64,000 nucleotides of DNA from positions 124,001 through 188,000 of the forward strand of contig NZ_JAIMCA010000005.1 of NCBI RefSeq assembly GCF_025499465.1, in the 5' to 3' direction. The notes under the pieces are model-generated. The model searched no databases. It was not told where the DNA came from and worked only from the letters and a program-made list of their open reading frames with translations. Position numbers and translations under genes: made by a program. Source of the stretch: Allobosea sp. BH3. Lineage in GTDB: Bacteria; Pseudomonadota; Alphaproteobacteria; Rhizobiales; Beijerinckiaceae. Each line of letters starts with the position of its first letter. The stretch's first letter is position 1. Shown piece by piece: positions 63,973 to 64,000 of this stretch.

Positions 63973-64000
63973 ACGCCGCGCGGAGTGATCCGCGCGGTGT
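63973..64000 (+). terminator. Terminator-like hairpin at window end
   Basis: A stem of nine perfect pairs (63976-63984 with 63989-63997, loop GTGA) with three more pairs, one of them G-T, reaching to 64000. It begins 11 bases after the binding-protein stop; any T-run lies outside the window. Confidence 0.6.

Overview
The window is high-GC, densely coded, single-copy chromosomal DNA with short intergenic gaps and many start/stop overlaps (ATGA, GTGA, TGATG). Gene content points to an alphaproteobacterium of the order Hyphomicrobiales (Rhizobiales): the LpoA-like lipoprotein/rsmI/yraN/gshB cluster, hemW-rdgB-rph opposite hrcA, FrcA-type sugar ATPases, Pho- and Irr-like boxes, and GGAATGAC-type extragenic palindromes. 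A Bosea-like genus is my best guess, from recall rather than from a search. I see no rRNA, tRNA, CRISPR array, phage gene or transposase. The only defence-like or mobile-like item is one VapBC-type toxin-antitoxin pair.

Layout. 1-2.1 kb: the end of a DsbD-type thiol reductase and a secreted redoxin. 2.1-6.6 kb: LpoA-like lipoprotein, rsmI, yraN, gshB and a MoeB/ThiF-like enzyme. 6.7-15.9 kb: a nucleoside uptake and salvage operon (BMP-family binding protein, ATPase, two permeases, cdd, punA, deoC, deoA, then a GhrA-like dehydrogenase). 16-18 kb: a phytase-like esterase and a small lipoprotein. 18-21.2 kb: a xylose-type ABC transporter (xylFH plus a one-domain ATPase) on the minus strand. 21.3-26.9 kb: nth, DUF2244, a methyltransferase, an AraC/Ogt fusion, an orphan membrane protein and an FAH-family enzyme. 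27-32 kb: ugpB-ugpA-creatininase-ugpE-ugpC under a clear Pho box, then VapBC. 32.7-36.5 kb: hemW, rdgB, rph and hrcA. 36.5-42.1 kb: homocysteine methyltransferase, TetR, DUF3297, GNAT, XRE/cupin, lepA and CsbD. 42.2-45.2 kb: an SDR, acyl-CoA dehydrogenase and phosphotransferase trio that resembles the levulinate (lva) and ACAD10/11 chemistry. 45.3-47.4 kb: eutBC. 47.7-57.8 kb: an iron-siderophore island made of two converging operons. 57.9-64 kb: a PuuR-like regulator opposite an amidohydrolase and a peptide-type ABC transporter that lacks ATPases inside the window.

How the parts work together. Most of the window is uptake plus first-step catabolism: nucleosides, xylose, glycerol-3-phosphate, ferric siderophores, ethanolamine and an unknown amide or peptide. 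The least ordinary parts are the siderophore island (two paralogous binding proteins with a shared Cys-Cys pair, one permease/ATPase set, a Fes/IroE-like esterase, a SIP reductase and a methyltransferase), the creatininase gene inside a Pho-regulated ugp operon, the lva-like trio, and the nth/DUF2244 promoter in which two overlapping -10 boxes each sit six bases from their start codon. Functions come from reading translated sequence against remembered family motifs; no database search was run.
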